Shown: piece by piece, positions 57,393 to 64,000 of the stretch | How positions within the stretch are numbered: position 1 is the stretch's first letter | How the letters are laid out: every line of letters starts with the position of its first letter | Origin: Pseudomonas sp. ACN8 | GTDB lineage: Bacteria > Pseudomonadota > Gammaproteobacteria > Pseudomonadales > Pseudomonadaceae | NCBI RefSeq assembly: GCF_002303925.1 | Contig: NZ_MRCS01000012.1 | Location: 79,539-143,538 of the forward strand | Direction: 5' to 3' | DNA length: 64,000 nt | Made by a program: the position numbers and the translations under genes | Notes under the pieces: model-generated | What the model saw: the letters and a program-made list of their open reading frames with translations, nothing else | Told to the model about the DNA's origin: nothing | Database searches by the model: none

Positions 57393-58120
57393 TGACTGAG
57401 TCCGTACTGGTCACCGGTTCCAGCCGTGGCATCGGCCGCGCGATCGCCTTGCGCCTGGCCCAGGCCGGGCACGACATCGTGTTGCATTGCCGCAGCGGCC
57501 TGGCCGACGCCGAAGCCGTCAAGGCCGAAGTCGAGGCCTTGGGCCGTCGTGCGCGCATCCTGCAGTTCGATGTGTCCGACCGCGCCCGCTGCAAGGAAAT
57601 TCTCGAAGCCGACGTGGAGACCCACGGCGCCTACTACGGCGTGGTGCTCAATGCCGGCCTGACCCGCGACGGTGCTTTTCCGGCGCTGAGCGAGGAGGAT
57701 TGGGATGTGGTGATGCGCACCAACCTCGACGGTTTCTACAACGTGCTGCACCCGGTGATGATGCCGATGATCCGTCGTCGCGCCGCCGGGCGGATTGTCT
57801 GCATCACCTCGGTGTCGGGGCTGATCGGCAACCGTGGCCAGGTCAACTACAGCGCCTCCAAGGCCGGGTTGATCGGTGCGGCCAAGGCATTGGCGATCGA
57901 GCTGGGCAAGCGCAAAATCACCGTTAACTGTGTTGCACCCGGCCTGATCGACACAGCCATGCTCGACGAAAACGTGCCGGTGGAAGAACTGATGAAAATG
58001 ATCCCCGCACAACGCATGGGCACCCCTGAAGAGGTGGCCGGCGCGGTGAATTTCCTGATGTCGGCGGAAGCCTCGTACATCACCCGGCAGGTTCTGGCCG
58101 TCAACGGAGGCCTGTGCTGA
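57389..58120 (+). CDS. 3-oxoacyl-ACP reductase, FabG-like SDR (aryl polyene operon)
   Basis: 243 aa short-chain dehydrogenase: NADPH site TGSSRGIGRAIALR, NAG (VVLNAGLTRDG), catalytic Ser in CITSVSGLIG and YSASKAG (YxxxK). AAGGAGTCC precedes tandem ATGs at 57389/57392. It reduces the 3-keto group before dehydration. Confidence 0.93.
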   Translation: MMTESVLVTGSSRGIGRAIALRLAQAGHDIVLHCRSGLADAEAVKAEVEALGRRARILQFDVSDRARCKEILEADVETHGAYYGVVLNAGLTRDGAFPALSEEDWDVVMRTNLDGFYNVLHPVMMPMIRRRAAGRIVCITSVSGLIGNRGQVNYSASKAGLIGAAKALAIELGKRKITVNCVAPGLIDTAMLDENVPVEELMKMIPAQRMGTPEEVAGAVNFLMSAEASYITRQVLAVNGGLC

Positions 58121-59346
58121 TGAAGCGCGTCGTCGTCACCGGCATGGCCGGCATCACCTCACTGGGCAGCGACTGGGAGACCATCGCCGGCAACTTCGCG
58201 GCCAACCGCAGCGGCATCCGCCGGATGGACGAGTGGGATCGTTTTACCGAGCTCAACACGCGCCTGGCGGGCCCCATCGATGACTTCAAGGTGCCGAGCC
58301 ACTGGACCCGCAAGCAACTGCGCAGCATGGGCCGGGTATCACGGCTGGCCGTCGGCGCGTCGGAACTGGCACTGGCCGACGCCGGCCTGTTGGGCGACGA
58401 GTCGATCAAGGACGGGCGCATGGGCGTTGCCTGCGGTTCCTCCACCGGCAGCACCGACGAGATCAAGGCATTCGGCAACATGCTGCTCAACTCGGTGGCC
58501 GAAGGCCTGAACGCCAACTCCTACGTGCGCATGATGCCGCACACCACCGCGGCCAATATCAGCATCTTCTTCGGCCTCACCGGTCGCCTGATTCCCACCT
58601 CCAGCGCCTGCACCAGCGGCAGCCAGGGCATCGGCTATGCCTACGAGGCGATCAAGTTCGGGCGACTGCCGCTGATGCTCGCCGGCGGTGCCGAAGAGCT
58701 GTGCCCGACCGAAGCCATGGTCTTTGACGCGCTCTACGCCACCAGCCTGAAAAACGACACCCCACAACGCAGCCCACGCCCTTACGACAGTGCACGCGAC
58801 GGCCTGGTGATCGGCGAAGGCGGCGGCATGCTGGTGCTCGAAGAACTGGAACACGCCCTGGCCCGTGGCGCGCGCATCCATGCCGAGATCGTCGGATTCG
58901 GCAGCAACGCCGACGGCCAGCACACCACCCGCCCCGAACAAATCACCATGCGCCGGGCCATGGAACTGGCCCTGGAAGACGCCGGGCTGAAACCTTCGGA
59001 CATCGGCTACGTCAACGGTCACGGCACCGCCACCGAACAGGGCGACATCGCCGAAACCCTGGCCACCAGCAGCCTGTTCGGCGAACACATGCCGATCAGC
59101 TCGCAGAAAAGCTTCCTCGGCCACACCCTAGGCGCTTGCGGTGCGCTGGAGTCCTGGTTCAGCATCGAAATGATGAACCGCGACCTGTACGCCCACACCT
59201 TCAACCTCGACGAAGTCGATCCGCACTGCGGCAAGCTCGACTACCTGCGCGGCGAGTTTCGGCAGATGAGCAACCAGTACGTGATGAACAATAATTTTGC
59301 GTTTGGCGGGGTGAATACTTCGCTGATTTTCAAGCGCTGGCCGTAA
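58120..59346 (+). CDS. Beta-ketoacyl-ACP synthase 2, last gene of aryl polyene operon
   Basis: 408 aa from ATG 58120 (ACGGAGG 9 bp upstream, TGATG overlap with the reductase stop); a GTG 6 bp earlier is too close to the site. Triad Cys164 in TSSACTSGSQG, His in NGHGTATEQGD and His in KSFLGHTLGACGALE. FabF-like. Two complete ketosynthases plus one chain-length factor is the normal APE set; one may initiate and the other elongate (inference). Confidence 0.92.
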   Translation: MKRVVVTGMAGITSLGSDWETIAGNFAANRSGIRRMDEWDRFTELNTRLAGPIDDFKVPSHWTRKQLRSMGRVSRLAVGASELALADAGLLGDESIKDGRMGVACGSSTGSTDEIKAFGNMLLNSVAEGLNANSYVRMMPHTTAANISIFFGLTGRLIPTSSACTSGSQGIGYAYEAIKFGRLPLMLAGGAEELCPTEAMVFDALYATSLKNDTPQRSPRPYDSARDGLVIGEGGGMLVLEELEHALARGARIHAEIVGFGSNADGQHTTRPEQITMRRAMELALEDAGLKPSDIGYVNGHGTATEQGDIAETLATSSLFGEHMPISSQKSFLGHTLGACGALESWFSIEMMNRDLYAHTFNLDEVDPHCGKLDYLRGEFRQMSNQYVMNNNFAFGGVNTSLIFKRWP

Positions 59347-59362
59347 CCTAAAATATTTCCCT

Positions 59363-59463
59363 TGTGGGAGCGAGCTTGCTCGCGATGGACGTCAACGATA
59401 ACGCGCGGTGCCTGAATGACCGCGTTGTCTGGACGTTTTTCGCGAGCAGGCTCGCTCCCACAA
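59363..59463. repeat. REP pair (BIME) after the pigment operon
   Basis: Forward REP (TTGCTCGCGATGG) and reverse REP (CCTGC form) around a spacer GACGTCAACGATAACGCG. The ends extend the palindrome (CCCTTGTGGG / CCCACAAGGG). It may act at the 3' end of the operon transcript. Confidence 0.9.
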
Positions 59464-59485
59464 GGGTTCTCGCCTCCCCGGACGA

Positions 59486-59749
59486 TCACAGTGGATCGAG
59501 GTTATCCAACACCCGATTCACCGCCAGCTCCCCCAACATGATCGATTGCTGAATCCCCAGTAGTGTGTGGCTCTGCGCTCCGTTCAGATTCCTCGCGAAA
59601 TCGCTCGCCATGACATTGGCTGATGCCAGTGACACGCAGGCGTATTCCAACAGGGTGTGGTTGTCGATTTCAGGGGCGATGAAGAAGATATTGCTGGCTT
59701 GGTGTGGAGTGTCCGGATCGGTATCCGGTGGGTTTAGCGTATTGGTCAT
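59486..59749 (-). CDS. Small hypothetical protein, DUF6124-like
   Basis: 87 aa from ATG 59749 (CAGGAC upstream). Pro/Asp-rich N-terminus, then a helical part: FFIAPEIDNHTLLEYACVSLASANVMASDFARNLNGAQSHTLLGIQQSIMLGELAVNRVLDNL. This is the pattern of the small Pseudomonas proteins labelled DUF6124/DUF3077; function unknown. It is preceded by a structured leader RNA matching that of the gene at 20040. Confidence 0.72.
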   Translation of the reverse strand: MTNTLNPPDTDPDTPHQASNIFFIAPEIDNHTLLEYACVSLASANVMASDFARNLNGAQSHTLLGIQQSIMLGELAVNRVLDNLDPL

Positions 59750-59803
59750 GATTCAGCGTCCTGAAAGTGGCGGCCACACCGAATCGCTACTGATCAAACG
59801 GGT

Positions 59804-59877
59804 GGCAGCTGTACGCAGGTTAGTAGACCGGACGAAGCGAAACCGGCGCGCCCGAAGACGCCCTGCGCACAGCTACC
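59804..59877 (-). ncRNA. Structured leader RNA, copy B (three-way junction)
   Basis: On the minus strand GGUAGCUGUGCGCAGG pairs over all 16 positions with CCUGCGUACAGCUGCC. Inside are GCGUC-UUCG-GGCGC and a second arm closed by CCGG/CCGG. Compared with copy A, outer-stem pairs change A-U to G-C and G-C to A-U, and the U-U mismatch of A becomes U-A. Same strand and order relative to the small gene as copy A (54 nt before its ATG). Confidence 0.7.
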
Positions 59878-59883
59878 ATCAAG

Positions 59884-59905
59884 GGCAGGTATGGGCATAC
59901 CTGCC
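59884..59905. promoter_or_regulatory. Perfect 9-bp hairpin/palindrome upstream of copy B
   Basis: GGCAGGTAT-GGGC-ATACCTGCC, six bases upstream of the leader RNA on the minus strand. A second palindrome AGCGCA-AA-TGCGCT lies at 59913-59926. Neither has a counterpart at copy A. They could be operator sites; no clear promoter boxes were found for copy B. Confidence 0.4.
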
Positions 59906-59954
59906 TATCAGGAGCGCAAATGCGCTTTACTTCGATACGGGCTACTAAACCCGA

Positions 59955-59971
59955 TCACTGACAATCAGTGA
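59955..59971. promoter_or_regulatory. TCACTGA-N3-TCAGTGA palindrome upstream of copy B
   Basis: A perfect 7-bp inverted repeat, the counterpart of the one at 20596-20611. Between 59972 and 60108 nothing else is recognisable. Confidence 0.5.
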
Positions 59972-60108
59972 CACGAATCAAGTTAGCGATGACCCTCAAA
60001 GCGCACAAGCCGGCGGATTCTGGAGTAGTTGTAGGCATCGCCGCAAGGCGCTGTAGCCTGTTCTGGATAGTTCAGAAGTGTCCCACGGGCAGCAGCGAAA
60101 ACTCTGAC

Positions 60109-60210
60109 CTGTAGGAGCGAGCCTGCTCGCGATGGTCGCCAACGATGGCGCGTGCTTCCTGGGTGAACGTGGCGTTTTTTAGTCCATCGCGAGCAGGCTC
60201 GCTCCTACAG
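60109..60210. repeat. REP pair (BIME)
   Basis: Forward and reverse REPs (GCCTGCTCGCGATGG subtype) around a spacer GGTCGCCAACGATGGCGCG, in the gap downstream of the LysR-type gene. Spacer related to those at 18203 and 59363. Confidence 0.9.
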
Positions 60211-60230
60211 GGAATATTGTGGTCATACCG

Positions 60231-61133
60231 TCACTGCTTCAGCGGTTCAACTCTGCGCGTCAGCAGTTCAACAAACGCCTTGGCCATCGCCGACTTCTGG
60301 TCCTTACGCTGCACCAACCACACCGCCGACACCGCCGCCGGATCGAGCAAAGGTCGATAGACCACGCCGTCAATACGCATCCGCTGATAAGACGCCGGCA
60401 GCACCGACACGCCCAGCCCCGCCGCCACCAGCCCGATGATGGTCATCGCCTCGCCAGCCTCTTGTGCAAAATGCGGACTGAAGCCGGAGTCCCGCGCCAG
60501 GCTGAGCAGCTGCGCATACAGGCCACTGCCGTAGCTGCGCGGAAAAAACACAAAGGGCTCAAGCGCCAGGGCCGACAGGAACAAGCCCTCCTCGCTGCCC
60601 TCTACCAACGGATGCTTGGAGCTGAGCACCGCGACCAGCGGCTCGCGCATCAACTCGACCACGCTGAGGCAGTCCGGCAGCCCGAGCGGGCGCATGATGC
60701 CGACTTCAATCGACTCGTCCACCAGCGCATCGGCCACTTGGGTGCTGCTCATTTCCCGCAGGTTCAGGTGCACTGCCGGGAAGCGCTGGCGGAAAGAGAA
60801 AATCGCCTGGGGAATGGTCGAGTTGAAGGGGGCCGACGAGGTGAAGCCGATTTTCAGCTCACCCAACTCGCCCAATTGCGCTCGTCGCGCGACATCCGCC
60901 GCTTTGTCGACCTGCGCCAGCACCAGCCGCGCCTCTCCCAGAAACAGCCGACCGGCCTCGCTCAGCTCGACCCGACGATTAGTACGTTCGAACAGCCGTG
61001 CGCCGACTTCCTGTTCCAGCGCCTGAATTTGCTGGCTCAGCGGCGGCTGGGAGATGCCCAGCACCTGTGCGGCGCGGCCGAAGTGCAGTTCTTCGGCGAC
61101 GGCGATGAAGTAGCGCAGATGACGCAATTCCAT
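60231..61133 (-). CDS. LysR-type transcriptional regulator
   Basis: 300 aa. N-terminal winged helix-turn-helix MELRHLRYFIAVAEELHFGRAAQVLGISQPPLSQQIQALE, then a periplasmic-binding-like effector domain (LGELKIGFTSSAPFNSTIPQAI; GLGVSVLPASYQRM). It is divergent from the MFS gene, 118 bp away, and is its probable regulator; the ligand is unknown. The shared gap contains a GATT-G-AATC dyad at about 61182-61190, a possible LysR half-site. Confidence 0.92.
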   Translation of the reverse strand: MELRHLRYFIAVAEELHFGRAAQVLGISQPPLSQQIQALEQEVGARLFERTNRRVELSEAGRLFLGEARLVLAQVDKAADVARRAQLGELGELKIGFTSSAPFNSTIPQAIFSFRQRFPAVHLNLREMSSTQVADALVDESIEVGIMRPLGLPDCLSVVELMREPLVAVLSSKHPLVEGSEEGLFLSALALEPFVFFPRSYGSGLYAQLLSLARDSGFSPHFAQEAGEAMTIIGLVAAGLGVSVLPASYQRMRIDGVVYRPLLDPAAVSAVWLVQRKDQKSAMAKAFVELLTRRVEPLKQ

Positions 61134-61251
61134 GGAAACCCCATTAGGTCGTTAAAGCTATCAAACAGGTCGAACAATATATTGGATTGAATCATTAGCC
61201 AGCTATATGCTTTTTTCATTGCCTGACCGGCTGCGCCCTCCGAGGTCCAAC

Positions 61252-62526
61252 GTGAAAACTGCTGTCGCCCCTCTCGCCCATGAAGTGCCTCCCGCAGCAC
61301 CGGACGCTATCGCCACTGAACTGGCGGAGATCTACATCGAAAAAGGCACGCCGGCGTTCATGCGCACGGTGCTGGCGTTGTTCTGCGGCGGCTTCGCGAC
61401 GTTCGCCCTGCTCTACTGCGTGCAGCCGATGATGCCGCTGCTGTCCGACGAGTATTCCATCAACGCGGCGCAGAGCAGCCTGATCCTGTCTATCGCCACC
61501 GGCATGCTTGCCATCGGCCTGCTGATCACTGGCCCGATTTCTGACCGTATCGGGCGTAAACCGGTAATGGTGGCCGCGCTGTTCGCCGCGGCGCTGTGCA
61601 CCATGGCCAGTGCGATGATGCCGAGCTGGCACGGTGTGCTGCTGATGCGGGCGCTGATTGGATTGTCGTTGAGCGGTCTGGCTGCGGTTGCGATGACTTA
61701 CCTGAGCGAAGAGATCCACCCACAGCACATCGGCCTCGCCATGGGCTTGTACATCGGTGGCAACGCGATTGGCGGGATGAGCGGACGCTTGATCACCGGG
61801 GTATTGATCGACTTCGTCAGCTGGCACACGGCGATGCTGGTGATCGGTGGCCTGGCGCTGATTGCCGCAGCGGTGTTCTGGAAAATCCTCCCCGAATCAC
61901 GCAACTTCCGCCCCCGCTCGCTGCACCCGCGCAGCCTGCTCGACGGTTTCACCATGCATTTTCGCGACGCCGGCCTGCCGCTGCTGTTTCTGGAAGCCTT
62001 TGTGTTGATGGGCGCGTTCGTCACGCTGTTCAACTACATCGGCTATCGCCTGCTGGCCGCGCCGTACCACATGGAACAGGCCTTCGTCGGGTTGCTGTCG
62101 GTGGTGTACCTGTCGGGCATCTACAGCTCAGCGAAAATCGGCTCGCTGGCCGACAGACTCGGCCGCCGCAAAGTGCTCTGGAGCACCATCGCGCTGATGC
62201 TCGGCGGCCTGGCCTTGACGATGTTTACGCCATTGCCGCTGGTGATCATCGGCATGCTGATCTTTACCTTCGGCTTCTTTGGCGCCCACTCGGTGGCCAG
62301 CAGCTGGATCGGCCGCCGCGCCACCAGGGCCAAGGGGCAGGCATCGTCGCTGTACCTGTTCAGCTACTACGCCGGGGGGAGCATCGCCGGTACGGCGGGC
62401 GGCGTGTTCTGGCACCTGGGCGGCTGGAACGGGATCGGGTTGTTCATTGGCACGCTGTTGGTGATTGCACTGTTTGTGGCGTTAAAGCTGGCGAAGCTGC
62501 CGCCACTGGGTGATGTGAAGGCCTGA
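61252..62526 (+). CDS. MFS transporter (YnfM-like drug/solute exporter)
   Basis: 424 aa from GTG 61252 with CGAGG upstream; a longer ATG start at 61207 lacks a site. A cytosolic N-terminal tail of about 40 residues precedes 12 membrane segments. MFS motif A is seen as GPISDRIGRKPVMV after segment 2, with a half-copy SLADRLGRRKVLW in the second half. Likely efflux of a small molecule, controlled by the divergent LysR regulator. Confidence 0.9.
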   Translation: MKTAVAPLAHEVPPAAPDAIATELAEIYIEKGTPAFMRTVLALFCGGFATFALLYCVQPMMPLLSDEYSINAAQSSLILSIATGMLAIGLLITGPISDRIGRKPVMVAALFAAALCTMASAMMPSWHGVLLMRALIGLSLSGLAAVAMTYLSEEIHPQHIGLAMGLYIGGNAIGGMSGRLITGVLIDFVSWHTAMLVIGGLALIAAAVFWKILPESRNFRPRSLHPRSLLDGFTMHFRDAGLPLLFLEAFVLMGAFVTLFNYIGYRLLAAPYHMEQAFVGLLSVVYLSGIYSSAKIGSLADRLGRRKVLWSTIALMLGGLALTMFTPLPLVIIGMLIFTFGFFGAHSVASSWIGRRATRAKGQASSLYLFSYYAGGSIAGTAGGVFWHLGGWNGIGLFIGTLLVIALFVALKLAKLPPLGDVKA

Positions 62527-62537
62527 AGACAAAAACC

Positions 62538-62564
62538 TGTGGGAGCACAATCAAAAACTCCTAC
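62538..62564. repeat. Collapsed REP remnant
   Basis: TGTGGGAG, 12 unrelated bases, then CTCCTACA: only the outer arm ends of a REP pair remain. Probably a BIME that lost its interior. Confidence 0.5.
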
Positions 62565-62567
62565 AAA

Positions 62568-62597
62568 AACGCCCGGCATAAGCCGGGCGTTTTTTTA
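62568..62597. terminator. Bidirectional Rho-independent terminator (MFS gene and hemE)
   Basis: AACGCCCGGC-ATAA-GCCGGGCGTT with a T8 run on the + strand and an A5 run before the stem, between two converging genes. Confidence 0.9.
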
Positions 62598-62608
62598 TTG
62601 GGCAGCCA

Positions 62609-63676
62609 TCACTCGTGATACTGCGCCGACAATTCATGCACGGCGCGCAGGAAGGCGCCCGCATGTTCCGGGTCGACTTCCGGCGTGATGCCGTGACCCA
62701 GGTTGAACACGTGACCACTGCCTTTGCCATAGCTGGCGAGAATGCGGCCGACTTCTGCGCGGATGGCTTCCGGTTTTGCGTACAGCACGGTCGGGTCCAT
62801 GTTGCCTTGCAGCGCGACCTTGTCACCGACACGGGCGCGGGCACTGCCGATGTCGCAGGTCCAGTCCAGGCCCAGTGCGTCGGCACCAGCATCGGCGATG
62901 CTTTCCAGCCACAGGCCGCCGTTCTTGGTGAACAGGATCACCGGCACCTTGCGACCTTCATGCTCGCGGATCAAACCGCTGACGATTTTCTTCATGTAGG
63001 CCAGGGAGAACTCCTGGTACGCCGCAGCGGAGAGGCTGCCGCCCCAGCTGTCGAAGATCTGCACCGCTTGCGCGCCGGCCATGATCTGGCCGTTGAGGTA
63101 GCTGGTAACGGTCTGCGCGAGCTTGTCCAGCAGCAGGTGCAAGGCTTGCGGGTTGTCGTAGAGCATGGTTTTGGTCTTGCGGTAGTCTTTCGACGAGCCG
63201 CCTTCGACCATGTAGGTCGCCAGGGTCCATGGGCTGCCAGCAAAGCCGATCAACGGCACACGGCCATTCAGCTCGCGGCGGATGGTGCTGACCGCGTCCA
63301 TCACGTAGCCCAGGTCTTTCTGCGGATCAGGAATCGGCAGGGCTTCGATGTCGGCCAGGGTGCTGACGACTTTCCTGAAGCGCGGACCTTCACCGGTTTC
63401 GAAGTACAGGCCTTGGCCCATGGCATCGGGGATGGTCAGAATGTCGGAAAAGAGGATCGCCGCATCCAGCTGTGGATAGCGGTCGAGAGGCTGCATCGTG
63501 ACTTCGCAAGCGAACGCCGGGTTCATGCACAGGCTCATGAAATCGCCGGCCTTGGCACGGCTGGCGCGGTATTCAGGCAGGTAGCGACCGGCCTGACGCA
63601 TCATCCACACTGGGGTGACGTCTACGGGTTGCTTGAGCAGGGCGCGCAGGAAACGGTCGTTCTTCAGGGCAGTCAT
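62609..63676 (-). CDS. hemE: Uroporphyrinogen decarboxylase HemE
   Basis: 355 aa. Cofactor-free decarboxylation of uroporphyrinogen III to coproporphyrinogen III in haem synthesis. Conserved: [18 protein letters not shown] (substrate-binding Arg residues), [16 protein letters not shown] (Asp), [15 protein letters not shown], and the C-terminal [20 protein letters not shown]. Complete and the usual length. It lies next to gltD as in P. aeruginosa. Confidence 0.97.
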   Translation of the reverse strand: MTALKNDRFLRALLKQPVDVTPVWMMRQAGRYLPEYRASRAKAGDFMSLCMNPAFACEVTMQPLDRYPQLDAAILFSDILTIPDAMGQGLYFETGEGPRFRKVVSTLADIEALPIPDPQKDLGYVMDAVSTIRRELNGRVPLIGFAGSPWTLATYMVEGGSSKDYRKTKTMLYDNPQALHLLLDKLAQTVTSYLNGQIMAGAQAVQIFDSWGGSLSAAAYQEFSLAYMKKIVSGLIREHEGRKVPVILFTKNGGLWLESIADAGADALGLDWTCDIGSARARVGDKVALQGNMDPTVLYAKPEAIRAEVGRILASYGKGSGHVFNLGHGITPEVDPEHAGAFLRAVHELSAQYHE

Positions 63677-63810
63677 GTCGGCATCCGGAAAAAAAGTGAG
63701 GGCATTTTCTCAGAGCCGGAGGCAAAAGGCACGGTTGCAGGTCAGCCTTTTGTCTATCGGGTCAATTTGTCGCAATAAATACGCAGATTTCAGCAACACC
63801 CGGAAACCAA

Positions 63811-63898
63811 TGTGGGAGCTGGCCTGCCAGCGATGCAGACACCTCGGTGTGTCAGTTTGACCGAGGTGATGCTATCGCTGGCAGGCCAGCTCCCACAG
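63811..63898. repeat. REP pair of a second class (GCTGGCCTGCCAGC core)
   Basis: TGTGGGAGCTGGCCTGCCAG and its reverse complement, around a spacer with the inverted repeat CACCTCGGT / ACCGAGGTG. The core differs from the GCGAGC class, but the outer GTGGGAG is the same. The 250-bp gap between gltD and hemE holds nothing else evident. Confidence 0.9.
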
Positions 63899-63926
63899 GT
63901 ATTGCATTGCAGTCAGCCGGACGGGT

Positions 63927-64000
63927 TTAGACGCCCAGATAATCCAGGATCCCTTCGGCGGCATTACGGCCTTCGAAGATCGCCGTCACCACCAGGTCGG
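63927..64000 (-). CDS. gltD: Glutamate synthase small subunit GltD (last 23 codons plus stop)
   Basis: The minus strand ends DLVVTAIFEGRNAAEGILDYLGV stop at 63927, the characteristic GltD C-terminus: the FAD/NADPH-binding helix with the GRxAA motif. The rest lies to the right of the window. GltD supplies electrons from NADPH to GltB for glutamate synthesis. Position beside hemE supports the call. Confidence 0.9.
   Translation of the reverse strand, partial: DLVVTAIFEGRNAAEGILDYLGV

Overview
The window is chromosomal DNA of a fluorescent Pseudomonas (P. fluorescens group in the broad sense). The evidence is the gene order waaF-waaC-waaG-waaP / glnE / aceE-aceF / dipA-like / msrA / acyl-CoA dehydrogenase / nhaP2 / mscK / selO / ParA-like / hemE / gltD, which follows the P. 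aeruginosa PA5008-PA5035 backbone as I remember it. GC-rich codon use and at least a dozen Pseudomonas-type REP elements (GTGGGAGCGAGC-TTGCTCGCGAT and variants), mostly as inverted pairs, point the same way. No rRNA, tRNA, CRISPR array, prophage or intact insertion sequence is visible.

Layout. 1-4475 (minus): LPS inner-core operon (heptosyltransferases, glucosyltransferase, core kinases). 4476-4791: REP cluster. 4792-7731 (minus): glnE. 7732-8114: divergent control region with two 15-bp palindromes. 8115-12724: aceE-aceF pyruvate dehydrogenase. 12986-14392: atypical PhoD-like phosphatase. 14627-19854: cyclic-di-GMP phosphodiesterase, msrA, rlmJ, DUF2165 protein. 19855-26714: proline locus (putP, putA) with the debris of a second putP and a small gene behind a structured leader. 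26970-40639: acyl-CoA dehydrogenase, chemoreceptor, an orphan zapA pair, nhaP2, mscK, selO, higBA toxin-antitoxin, trxC and a ParA-like ATPase.

40995-59346 is an about 18-kb, 18-gene, same-strand aryl polyene (APE/xanthomonadin-type) pigment operon, with most neighbours overlapping by a few bases. It holds a chain-length-factor-like ketosynthase, lysophospholipid acyltransferase, two acyl carrier proteins, a membrane protein, an aryl-AMP ligase fused to a hotdog dehydratase, glycosyltransferase, LpxL-like acyltransferase, an aromatic amino-acid ammonia-lyase, thioesterase, LolA-like carrier, MMPL exporter, an antiporter-like membrane protein, a halogenase-like flavoprotein, methyltransferase, lipoprotein, ketosynthase, second dehydratase, ketoreductase and a final ketosynthase. 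Together they would make an aryl starter from tyrosine or phenylalanine, load it on an ACP, extend and dehydrate it to a polyene, and attach it to a lipid or glycolipid for export to the outer membrane. After it come a small DUF6124-like gene with a second copy of the structured leader, a LysR/MFS divergent pair, hemE, and the 3' end of gltD at the right edge.

The two most notable observations are: (1) a REP pair (BIME) inserted in frame inside the signal-peptide codons of the LolA-like gene, flanked by exact 9-bp direct repeats; (2) two copies (near 20.5 kb and 59.8 kb) of one module, a CACTGA/TCAGTG palindrome, then a three-way-junction leader RNA with compensatory base changes, then a small uncharacterised protein.
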